From Nanobdellota archaeon (GTDB lineage Archaea > Nanobdellota > Nanobdellia > SCGC-AAA011-G17 > VGLX01): a stretch of 12,755 bases of DNA. Position 1 is the first letter of the stretch. The number at the start of each line of letters is the position of its first letter. This document shows, piece by piece, positions 1 to 6,601 of this stretch. The stretch is from positions 1 through 12,755 of the forward strand of contig JAUYDG010000130.1 of assembly GCA_030691925.1 (NCBI GenBank), read 5' to 3'. The notes below the pieces were generated by a model. That model did not search any database and had not been told where the DNA came from. It saw only the letters and a program-made list of their open reading frames with translations. The position numbers and the translations under genes were made by a program.

Positions 1-55
1 CCAGAACTTCCTCCCTTTGACGAATCTTAAGCTTCACAGTAACAAAACTCTTCAT
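1..55 (-). CDS. Start of an unidentified protein, truncated by the window edge
   Basis: Read on the minus strand from the ATG at 55-53, the frame is open to the window edge and encodes 18 residues, beginning MKSFVTVKLKIRQ. The best support is the promoter: a TATA element at 80-87 is centred 28 nt before the ATG, the same geometry as at several other genes here, implying a leaderless transcript. The short basic beta-strand-like N-terminus resembles the start of some archaeal TnpB/OrfB-type proteins, but 18 residues cannot establish that. The product is unknown. Confidence 0.4.
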   Translation of the reverse strand, partial: MKSFVTVKLKIRQREEVL

Positions 56-79
56 AACAAAAACAAAAAACGTTTGTCC

Positions 80-87
80 TTTATAAA
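80..87 (-). promoter_or_regulatory. TATA box for the truncated minus-strand gene
   Basis: The palindromic sequence TTTATAAA lies 25-32 nt before the minus-strand ATG at 55. This is the spacing expected if transcription starts at or next to the start codon. Confidence 0.45.
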
Positions 88-212
88 CCTCACGCGCACA
101 CTTGTCGCGTTGTCCAGTACCCAGATTTATACTAAATTTCCGATAAAAAGAAAAAGTTTCCGAAACATTTTTCAACACACAACCCATAAAACTTCAAGAG
201 GTGAAAAGGTAA

Positions 213-241
213 CCGATGCAGAGCATCGGGGTATCAAACCC
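213..241 (+). promoter_or_regulatory. Hairpin leader upstream of tadC
   Basis: CCGATGC (213-219) and GCATCGG (223-229) form a perfect 7-bp stem with an AGA loop. A second possible 4-bp stem is GGGT (229-232) with ACCC (238-241), sharing base 229 with the first. A weak TATA-like stretch, CATAAAAC, at 185-192 would place a transcript start near 213, so the mRNA might open with this hairpin. The gene starts at 250, with AAGGA directly before its ATG. The structure is seen in the sequence; any regulatory role is inference. The rest of 90-249 contains no convincing gene. Confidence 0.3.
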
Positions 242-249
242 AATAAGGA

Positions 250-1101
250 ATGAAAATAAAATTCAAAAAAGAATACCTGATCGGAATATTCGTATGCTCA
301 TTTGTAGTACTACTGGACATACTCTACTTCTGGAAGACAAGATGGTTCTTCGCAATGATAATACTAGCGCTAAGCATAGGCTGGTCGCAATTCTGGATGG
401 ACTTCTTCAAGGAACAAAAAAGACAAAAAGAAATAGAAGAAAAGTTCGTAGAGCTGGTAAGGACCCTAGTAGGAACAGTAAAATCAGGCATATCAATACC
501 GCAAGCCTTGAGGCAGACAGCAGACAAAGACTACGGCGCACTAACAAAATACACGAGAAAACTAGCAAACCAGCTGGAATGGGGCATACCAGTGGACGAA
601 GCGCTGCTCATATTCAGCAAAGACACAGGCAACACCACAATAAAAAGGGCGGTGTCAATAGTATTAGAAGCGGAAAAAAGCGGCGGAGACATAGAGAACG
701 TGCTGGAGTCAGTAACTGACTCAGTAGTCCACGTGAAGAAGATGAAAGCAGAAAGAAGAGCAGAAACCTACTCGCAAATGGTGCAAGGATACATAGTATT
801 CTTCGTCTTCATAGGGATAATGCTTCTACTGCAGATAAAACTATTCCCGATGCTGGCAGGAATGTCAGGAGCCATGTCCTCCGGGCTAGGAAGCATGGAC
901 ATGTTAGGAAGCGTGTTCGGAGAAGGGGAACAAGCGAACCTGGATAAAATATTCTTCAGCATGCTAATGATCCAAGGGCTCTTCGCAGGAATAATGATAG
1001 GAAAATTCTCAGAAGGGACAATAAAACAAGGGCTAGCACACTCGCTGGCCTTGATGACAATATCGGCGCTGATAGTCACGCTAGTAAAAGGGGGCATATG
1101 A
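250..1101 (+). CDS. tadC: Type II/IV secretion-type pilus assembly membrane protein (TadC/FlaJ/GspF family)
   Basis: This 283-aa protein is the polytopic inner-membrane platform of an archaeal type IV pilus-like or secretion machine, which normally works with a TadA/FlaI-type ATPase (none is in this window). Two hydrophobic segments lie at about residues 9-42. A cytoplasmic T2SS-F domain follows at about 55-180, with a helical stretch typical of the family around ELVRTLVGTVKSGISIPQAL and a later EAEKSGGDIENVLESV. Further membrane helices lie at about 177-200 and 235-283. An upstream in-frame TAA at 244-246 limits the start to the ATG at 250. The stop overlaps the next gene as ATGA, indicating translational coupling with the pilin-like genes that follow. 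The family call is firm; the exact machine it serves is not known. Confidence 0.85.
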   Translation: MKIKFKKEYLIGIFVCSFVVLLDILYFWKTRWFFAMIILALSIGWSQFWMDFFKEQKRQKEIEEKFVELVRTLVGTVKSGISIPQALRQTADKDYGALTKYTRKLANQLEWGIPVDEALLIFSKDTGNTTIKRAVSIVLEAEKSGGDIENVLESVTDSVVHVKKMKAERRAETYSQMVQGYIVFFVFIGIMLLLQIKLFPMLAGMSGAMSSGLGSMDMLGSVFGEGEQANLDKIFFSMLMIQGLFAGIMIGKFSEGTIKQGLAHSLALMTISALIVTLVKGGI

Positions 1102-2018
1102 TGAAAAAAGGCGCCTCACACGTAGACTGGGCAATAGGCACAGGGCTGTTCGTAGTATTCATAATGCTCACACTAATAGCCCTAAGACCAGGAACAGAAC
1201 CAATATACAAAGGGGATGTATTGCTAAAAATAATCGAAGATGGACTAGAAGGAGACACGAATTATACTATAGAAAAACAGCTGCTGAGCATCAACTCGCT
1301 CGCAAGTTGCACAACCGACAAATGCAAGATCAGGATAAGGGAAGCTTCAAAAAAAGGACTGAACTCAAAATGGGTGAAAGATGCTGCTTCAAGAAGCTAC
1401 GTAGCTATGATTAACGACTCGCAGACCAAATATAATGAAGAGACAATAACCTTTGATGTAGAAAATGAATACTGTTGTGCCAGTGATTGTGGAAGTTATT
1501 ATGACGAAGACTGTAAACCAGGGGGAAATGTATACGTCTTAGACTTTAAAACTTATTTAAAACCAGGCAAGAATGTTTTTTACCTCTTGTACTCTGATGA
1601 TTTTACTTACGGAACATATACGGGAGTTTTCAATGATTTAACAGACACACCCCCTCCGTGGACGTGTAGCGAATGCGTATTAGACGGATACAATCTTACT
1701 TACGAGCTCGGAGTAGCCGAAACATACCACGGGATTTCAGAAGAAAAGCTCCATAATCTAGAAGATGTAGACTACAATACCCTAAAAACCTCATGGAAGA
1801 TACCTCAAGACAAAGAATTCAGAATAACCATAACAAATCTTACAGCATACAAACCTTACAAAGAATTGATAGCATACAAAGAAGGGATAAACTTCCTCAA
1901 AGAAGGAACAACGCAAGCGCCAACAGGAGTAAGCGTGTTCGTAAAAGAATGGAGCGACTGGGTGCTAACACCTGAAGGAAGATTCGAACCCGTAAAAATA
2001 CACGTGGAACTATGGTAA
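1098..2018 (+). CDS. Pilin-like single-pass membrane protein with Cys-rich extracellular part
   Basis: The protein is 306 aa from the ATG at 1098, or 305 aa from the adjacent ATG at 1101. A short basic N-terminus (MMKKGAS) precedes one hydrophobic helix at about residues 11-28, and the rest is soluble. This is the shape of a class III (type IV pilin-like) signal peptide, although the usual acidic residue is absent; the nearest is the D of SHVDW. The body holds clustered cysteines near residues 127-139 (CCASDC...DC) and 193-196 (CSEC), suggesting disulfides or metal binding outside the cell. Its start overlaps the tadC stop, so it is probably a structural subunit or partner of that system. Codon use changes to T-rich around 1440-1750, unlike the A-rich ends. 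I recognise no named family. Confidence 0.75.
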   Translation: MMKKGASHVDWAIGTGLFVVFIMLTLIALRPGTEPIYKGDVLLKIIEDGLEGDTNYTIEKQLLSINSLASCTTDKCKIRIREASKKGLNSKWVKDAASRSYVAMINDSQTKYNEETITFDVENEYCCASDCGSYYDEDCKPGGNVYVLDFKTYLKPGKNVFYLLYSDDFTYGTYTGVFNDLTDTPPPWTCSECVLDGYNLTYELGVAETYHGISEEKLHNLEDVDYNTLKTSWKIPQDKEFRITITNLTAYKPYKELIAYKEGINFLKEGTTQAPTGVSVFVKEWSDWVLTPEGRFEPVKIHVELW

Positions 2019-2566
2019 ACAAAAAAGGATACATCAAAACTTTAGAAGCGGTAATAGCAATAATTCTAATAATAACAGTAAGCTACACATTAATACCTAG
2101 AAGTGTAGAAAAGCCTCCGGAACCGCCATTAATAGTGCAAGACGCGATGAAATTCACGAACCAAAAAATAGAAACAGACGAATACACCAGAGAAAAAATC
2201 GTCCCTTACGAAGGCACAACAAACACCTGGGACCCTGACGAAGAGAATCCTTTCGACAGGCTAACCTCACTTGTAAACGAGTCCATGCCCATAGCGCTAT
2301 ACGACTTCAGTTGCGCAGCATGCTCAAGCCCAAGCCTCTGCATAATCAACACGCCACTAACAAGAAACGTCTACACAACAGATGTCTTCATAGCATCCGG
2401 TGGCGGGGAACAAAACCCGAAACTAGTAAGGGTATGGCTATGGGAAAAACTCACAGGGGCAGAAGGGACAGAGTTCAAAACAGCAAACCCGCAAGCTTAT
2501 CTTAAATGCTGCAACTGTATAAAATCCAACAAAAACAAAAAATCCTGCACAGAAGGCTGCGAATAA
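2012..2566 (+). CDS. Pilin-like protein with class III-type N-terminus
   Basis: This 184-aa protein begins MVNKKGYIKTLEAVIAIILI, a good match to type IV pilin-like leaders. KKG marks a likely prepilin-peptidase site, a Glu follows shortly after, and a hydrophobic helix runs to about residue 28. The remaining soluble domain is rich in cysteine, with SCAACSS around residues 97-103 and many Cys at the extreme C-terminus (CCNC...SC...GC), which may form disulfides or a metal site. It overlaps the previous gene by 7 nt and sits 3 nt before archease, so it belongs to the tadC operon. The function is inferred as a pilus or surface-structure subunit; processing by a prepilin peptidase is untested. 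Confidence 0.75.
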   Translation: MVNKKGYIKTLEAVIAIILIITVSYTLIPRSVEKPPEPPLIVQDAMKFTNQKIETDEYTREKIVPYEGTTNTWDPDEENPFDRLTSLVNESMPIALYDFSCAACSSPSLCIINTPLTRNVYTTDVFIASGGGEQNPKLVRVWLWEKLTGAEGTEFKTANPQAYLKCCNCIKSNKNKKSCTEGCE

Positions 2567-2569
2567 AAA

Positions 2570-2992
2570 ATGAGGTACAGATTTCTGAAACATACAGCAG
2601 ACGCAAAATTCCAAGCTTTCGGAAAAAACTTGGAAGAAGCGTTCAGCAACGCAGCAATAGCGATGTTTCAAGTAATAGTAAAAACTGAAAAGATAGATAA
2701 GAAAATAACAAAAAAAATAGGAGTAAAAGCTAAAGACAAGGAATCTTTATTATACAAATGGCTGGAAGAACTATTATTCTTACTAGACACAGAATTCTTC
2801 ATGCTCAACAGCGTAAAAAAAATACGAATCAAAAAAGAAAAAGAAACCTACTTCCTGAAAGCAGAAATATCAGGAGACAAGTTCAAAGAAAAATACGAAA
2901 GACACGGAGCAGTGAAAGCGGTAACATACAACGAGATGTACATAAAAGAACAGAAAGGAAAAGCAACAGTACAGGTAGTGCTGGATATCTAA
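2570..2992 (+). CDS. Archease, activator of the RtcB RNA ligase
   Basis: This 140-aa protein is full length for archease. The N-terminal KHTADAKFQAFG motif carries the conserved Asp (D11), AVTYNEM lies at about 117-123, and the chain ends in LDI with the conserved Asp at 139. The family binds divalent metal and helps RtcB become guanylylated and turn over many times during tRNA exon ligation. It starts 3 nt after the pilin-like gene, and rtcB follows 40 nt downstream behind its own TATA-like box. Archease next to rtcB is a well-known archaeal pairing. It gains meaning here because the rtcB transcript itself appears to require splicing. Pilus genes and archease sharing an operon may just reflect genome compaction. 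Confidence 0.93.
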   Translation: MRYRFLKHTADAKFQAFGKNLEEAFSNAAIAMFQVIVKTEKIDKKITKKIGVKAKDKESLLYKWLEELLFLLDTEFFMLNSVKKIRIKKEKETYFLKAEISGDKFKEKYERHGAVKAVTYNEMYIKEQKGKATVQVVLDI

Positions 2993-3000
2993 AAGAAACA

Positions 3001-3009
3001 TTTTTAAAA
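3001..3009 (+). promoter_or_regulatory. TATA box of rtcB
   Basis: TTTTTAAAA is centred 28 nt before the rtcB ATG at 3033. This predicts a leaderless rtcB transcript made independently of the archease operon. Confidence 0.45.
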
Positions 3010-3032
3010 CAGCCGTGCTTCTTATTCTCAAA

Positions 3033-5892
3033 ATGGAACTGAAAAAAGTAAACGAATTCACATGGAAGATAGAGAAAGAAGGCAAGATGAAGGTTCCTGC
3101 GATAATCTTCGCATCAGAACAACTGATGAAGAAGATAAAAGAAGACAGGACCTTACAGCAAGCAATGAACGTTGCAACGCTGAACGGGATAATCAAGCAT
3201 TCGCTAACCATGCCGGATGCCCACGAAGGATTTCTAAACTAGATTTCCTAGTTAGACCTTAGACGGTTTCCCAATCGGCGGCGTCGCAGCCTTCGACATG
3301 GAAGAAGGAATAATCTCACCCGGTGGTGTAGGATAGAGCCTAAGAAAATCTCTGGTTCCCTAAGACGATATAAACTGCCTGGGTAAAGATTCAAGAGTAT
3401 TAGATGCATTCGGAACAGTAAGAAAAATCAAAGATTTTGAAAAAACATTCAACAAAGATTCAATTAAATGCGTAAATCCTACAAAAAAAGTAAAAAATAC
3501 AAATATCTTGCTGTTTATGAAAAAAAAGGTCTCAGGATTATATAAAGTTAAGACTTCTTCAAGTTATGAAGTTACCGCAACAGAGGACCATCCTTTTTTT
3601 ACAAAATCAGGGATGACAGAATTAAAGTATCTAAAACCAGGAGATTCGATCGCTATTTACCCGTTCAAAGGGATATCCTATGAAGAACCAGGAAAAAAGT
3701 CTCTTGTAGAAGAAGAGAGTATAAAATCATTAAACTTAACAAAAACTTCAGAATTACAGATAATAAAAACTCTTAAATCAAAAAAGCTTCTTCCTTTAAA
3801 AACTAATAATCCGAAACTTCCATATTTGCTGAAATTATTTGGATTTATTATTGGAGATGGAACGATCTATTTTACAAAAACGAAAGGAACAATTTGGTTT
3901 TATGGAAAAAAAGATGACCTAGAATTAATCAGAGAGGATATCAAGAGATTAGGGTTCAAACCTTCAAGAGTATACCAAAGAAATAGAGACCATAAAATAA
4001 AAACACAATACAAACAGTACAATTTTAATAGAACCGAGTATAGTTTTAAAACAACTTCAACTAGTTTAGCAAGACTGTTAGAATTGTTAAATATTCCAAT
4101 AGGCAATAAATGCAACCAAGATTACTCTATCCCCCAATGGATACTCGGTCTTAAAAAATGGCAAAAGAGACTTTTCTTAGCGGCATTATTTGGAGCGGAA
4201 CTTTCTTCTCCATCAACAATGACCAATCACAATTACAACTTCTACTGCCCTGTTTTGTCGCTTAATAAATCAGACAAAAATATCCAATCAGGAATTAGAT
4301 TTTTAGAACAAATCAGGCAATTGCTAAAGGAATTCAGTATCAAAAGTAAAATAATCAAACAGAGACGCGATAAAGTTAATGAAAAAATTTCGAACAGGCT
4401 TAGGTTAGCAATATACCAAAAATCAGATAATTTAATTAAACTCTGGTCTACTGTAGGTTACGAATATAATAAAGAAAAAACAGTTTTAGCCAATTTAGCT
4501 ACGTTCTGGTTAGAGAATAAAAAGAGATTCCTTAAAAAAAATAGGCTTCCAAACATAAGAATTGGCCAGCAGAGAGGATTGTTTTTCTATGATTTCGTGT
4601 CTTTTGTAAAAAATAGTAGAATAGAAAGCGGAATAGTTTGGGACACAATAGAAAATAAAAAAGAATTACCTTATGATGATTATGTATATGATTTCACCGT
4701 CGAGTCCGATCATCACAATTTTATTGCAAATAATTTTATTGTTTCGAATTGTGGCGTAAGGCTTTTACGAACTGATTTCACAGAAAAAGACGTCCATGAA
4801 AAAAGAGTACAGTTGCTAGAAGAGCTGTTCAAAGAAGTACCCTCCGGAGTAGGAAAAGGAGGGATAACAAAACTATCAAGAAATATTCTCAAAGAAGTGC
4901 TGGAAAAAGGCTCAGAATGGGCGCAAGAACAAGGCTACGGCTCCAAAGAAGACCTGAAAAAAACAGAAGAGAACGGAAGGATAAAAGAGGCAGACCAGAG
5001 CAAAGTATCAGAAAGGGCGTTATCAAGAGGCATACCACAGCTAGGAACTCTTGGCGCGGGCAATCATTTTCTAGAGCTACAAAAAGTGGACAAGATATAT
5101 GATGAAAAAATCGCAAAAATATTCGGAATAGAAAAAGAAGGGCAGGTAACAGTAATGATCCATTGCGGTTCAAGAGGGCTTGGCCACCAGGTAGCTTCAG
5201 ATTATATCCAAAGCATGGAACAAAAATATGGTTATGCACATTTGGCTGACAGAGAATTGATAAACGCCCCGATAAGTTCAGACATGGGCAAGGATTATTA
5301 CGCTGCGATGTGCTGCGCGATAAACTACGCATTCGCAAACAGGCAGATGATAACACACTGGACAAGAGACGTCTTCCAGAAAGTAATTGGCACATCAGAA
5401 GGAATGAAACTGGTATACGACGTCTGCCACAACGTAGCAAAATTCGAAGAACATATGATAGAAGGAGAAAAAAGAAAGGTATGCGTGCACAGGAAAGGCG
5501 CTACAAGAAGCTTCGGGCCTGAAAGAAAAGAAGTGCCAGAAATATACAGGGACATAGGACAACCAGTACTGATACCTGGAAGCATGGGAACAGCAAGCTA
5601 TTTATTAGTAGGCACTAAAAAAGCGGAAGAAATAAGCTTTGGATCAACAGCACACGGTGCAGGAAGAGTAATGTCAAGGCATGAAGCCCTAAGGAACTGG
5701 AGAGGAGAACAGATAAAAACCAGCCTAAAACAGCAAAAAGACATAGAATTAAAGGCTGCGTCCTGGCAAGGCCTGGCAGAAGAAGCACCAGGAGCATACA
5801 AGGACATAGACGAAGTCGTAAGAGTAAGCCATGGCATAGGGATAGGCAACATGGTCTGTCGGCTAGTTCCCTTGGCAGTAATGAAAGGATAG
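3033..5892 (+). CDS. rtcB: RtcB tRNA-splicing RNA ligase, split by two BHB introns and an intein
   Basis: RtcB joins 2',3'-cyclic-phosphate and 5'-OH RNA ends using GTP and Mn2+, sealing tRNA exons after endonuclease cleavage. The coding parts are 3033-3231, 3263-3334 and 3365-5892, which together give 933 in-frame codons including the stop (932-aa precursor). Removing the 458-aa intein leaves a 474-aa enzyme, the normal archaeal length. Seen in the mature numbering: MPDAHEGYGFPIGG (60-73), GYDINCG with metal ligands D92 and C95, GAGNHF (N199/H200), HCGSRG (H232), YDVCHN (H321), HGAGR with the guanylylated His (H396), and the C-terminal Lys K473. Without RNA splicing, translation would stop at the TAG at 3240-3242 after 69 codons. 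The ATG at 3033 is preferred over the GTG at 3015 because of the TATA spacing and family alignment. Codon use is A-rich in the exteins. Confidence 0.93.
3232..3262 (+). other. BHB archaeal intron 1 (31 nt) in rtcB
   Basis: The insertion interrupts the invariant GYGFPIGG motif, shifts the frame and carries a stop (TAG at 3240-3242). It folds as a canonical bulge-helix-bulge. The central 4-bp helix is AAGG (3226-3229) with CCTT (3257-3260). The 5' bulge is AT|T (3230-3232) and the 3' bulge is AG|A (3261-3263). Inside the intron, 3233-3242 pairs with 3248-3256 (9 bp with A3237 bulged) around a 5-nt loop. Outside, G3225-C3264 and C3224-G3265 pair. Cutting after the second nucleotide of each bulge, as the tRNA-splicing endonuclease does, joins GGAT to ACGGT and gives Gly-Tyr-Gly in frame. 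Splicing itself is inferred. Confidence 0.9.
3335..3364 (+). other. BHB archaeal intron 2 (30 nt) in rtcB
   Basis: The insertion splits the Tyr codon of the invariant GGVGYDINCG motif; unspliced, the codon reads TAG. The central helix is TAGG (3329-3332) with CCTA (3359-3362). The 5' bulge is AT|A (3333-3335) and the 3' bulge is AG|A (3363-3365). The intron stem is GAGCC (3336-3340) with GGTTC (3354-3358), including one G-T wobble, closing a 13-nt loop. Outside, G3328-C3366 and a T3327-G3367 wobble pair. Cleavage at the standard positions joins GGAT to ACGATATAAAC and gives Gly-Tyr-Asp-Ile-Asn. The length is a multiple of three, so only the stop codon blocks reading. Two BHBs with identical geometry in one gene make chance unlikely. 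Confidence 0.9.
3376..4749 (+). other. RtcB intein with LAGLIDADG homing endonuclease (458 aa)
   Basis: The intein starts at Cys1 (CLGKDSRVLDAFG, block A) and ends at VSN before the extein Cys of CGVRLL, so C95, the Mn-binding cysteine, is the +1 nucleophile. Block B is VTATEDHPFF with its His at intein residue 72. A DOD homing-endonuclease domain has motif 1 LFGFIIGDG (about 154-162) and motif 2 LFLAALFGAEL (about 266-276), where Glu replaces the usual second Asp. Block F is YVYDFTVESDHHNF. The penultimate residue is Ser rather than the usual His, a variation also known in other working inteins. Codons are clearly more T-ending (ATT, TTT, TTA) than in the exteins, consistent with later arrival. 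Inteins at this RtcB site are known in other archaea. Confidence 0.93.
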
Positions 5893-5932
5893 AAAATAAC
5901 ACCGAAAAGTTTAATAATTAAACAATATTTCT

Positions 5933-5943
5933 AGTTTAAAAAA
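5933..5943 (+). promoter_or_regulatory. TATA-like box before the GTPase gene cluster
   Basis: An AGTTTAAAAAA stretch lies about 25 nt before the ATG at 5963. A second candidate, AGTTTAATAA, lies at 5909-5918. Either could start the GTPase-DUF2073-DUF2072 transcript. Confidence 0.35.
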
Positions 5944-5962
5944 GGAGTTAAAAAAAGAGAGA

Positions 5963-6601
5963 ATGATAACCCAGCTAAGAGATTTTTTAAACGGATTCTT
6001 CTTCAACCTGTTTAACAAAAAAAACAATGTAAAAATCGGGCTGTATGGGCCGCCGAACTCAGGAAAAACCTCCATAGCCAACAAGATATGCAAAGACTGG
6101 CTTGGCGAAGGGCAAGAGATGGGCACAGTCTCGCCAATCCCGCACGAAACAAGAGAAGTAAAGGTAAAAGAAAAAATAAAGATAAAAAGAGGCGGCAAAA
6201 CGCTAAGCTTCAACCTAGTAGACACGCCAGGAATAACAACAAAAATAGACTACGAGGAATTCTTAAGCTATGACATGAACAAGAAAGACGCCCAGAAAAG
6301 GGCAAAAGAAGCCACAAAAGGCGTGATAGAAGCGATAAAATGGCTGGACAACATGGACTGCGTGATAGTAGTCCTAGACGCCACAAAAAACCCTTACTCA
6401 CAGGTAAACATCACAATAATAGGCAACATGGCAGCAAGAAACATACCAGTGCTAGTAGTAGGAAACAAGATGGACATGAGAAAAGCAAACCTCAAAAGAA
6501 TAGAATCGGCATTCCCGCAATATAATGTAGTAGGCCTGTCAGCGCTGAAAGGAACCAACTTCGATGAGTTTTACGACACGATATACAAGCTGGTGAAATA
6601 A
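5963..6601 (+). CDS. Era-like GTP-binding protein (archaeal OapA/ArvA-type cluster)
   Basis: This 212-aa small GTPase shows the complete motif set: G1 GPPNSGKTS (about 33-41), G3 DTPG (about 82-85), G4 NKMD (about 168-171) and G5 SAL (about 193-195). It lacks the KH RNA-binding tail of true Era. It is the first gene of a three-gene cluster with DUF2073 and DUF2072 proteins, an arrangement widespread in Euryarchaeota and also seen in DPANN. I recall this set being named origin-associated (Oap) or Arv proteins in haloarchaea and linked there to cell shape or motility; treat that link as recollection. The next ATG directly follows this stop codon, so the genes are co-transcribed. Confidence 0.85.
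   Translation: MITQLRDFLNGFFFNLFNKKNNVKIGLYGPPNSGKTSIANKICKDWLGEGQEMGTVSPIPHETREVKVKEKIKIKRGGKTLSFNLVDTPGITTKIDYEEFLSYDMNKKDAQKRAKEATKGVIEAIKWLDNMDCVIVVLDATKNPYSQVNITIIGNMAARNIPVLVVGNKMDMRKANLKRIESAFPQYNVVGLSALKGTNFDEFYDTIYKLVK

Noticed and set aside
17..253. A 78-codon plus-strand frame at the left edge
   Set aside because: Low-complexity, Lys/Thr/Asn-rich translation with no recognisable features. It overlaps a better-supported minus-strand start with a TATA box and runs through the tadC leader hairpin.
216..719. A 167-codon plus-strand frame overlapping tadC, with GAGGTG about 12 nt upstream
   Set aside because: It is an alternative-frame shadow. The tadC frame carries clear family motifs and membrane helices, while this one translates to basic low-information sequence.
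3001..3033. GTG start at 3015 for rtcB
   Set aside because: It would add six non-conserved residues and sits only about 10 nt after the TATA box. The ATG at 3033 has the right spacing.
3331..3366. Ribosomal bypassing as in T4 gene 60 (GGA followed by TAG)
   Set aside because: There is no matching GGA landing codon at the end of the gap, and the Tyr residue would not be produced. BHB splicing explains both gaps with one rule.
3228..3376. rtcB as a simple pseudogene with two frame-breaking insertions
   Set aside because: Both insertions fit exact BHB geometry, restore the frame and the conserved Tyr when removed, and the rest of the gene keeps every catalytic residue and a clean frame of more than 2,500 nt.
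4889..5440. Long minus-strand open frame of 183 codons within rtcB
   Set aside because: It is a mirror of the A-rich coding strand of rtcB; the translation is Leu/Ser/Cys-rich without motifs.
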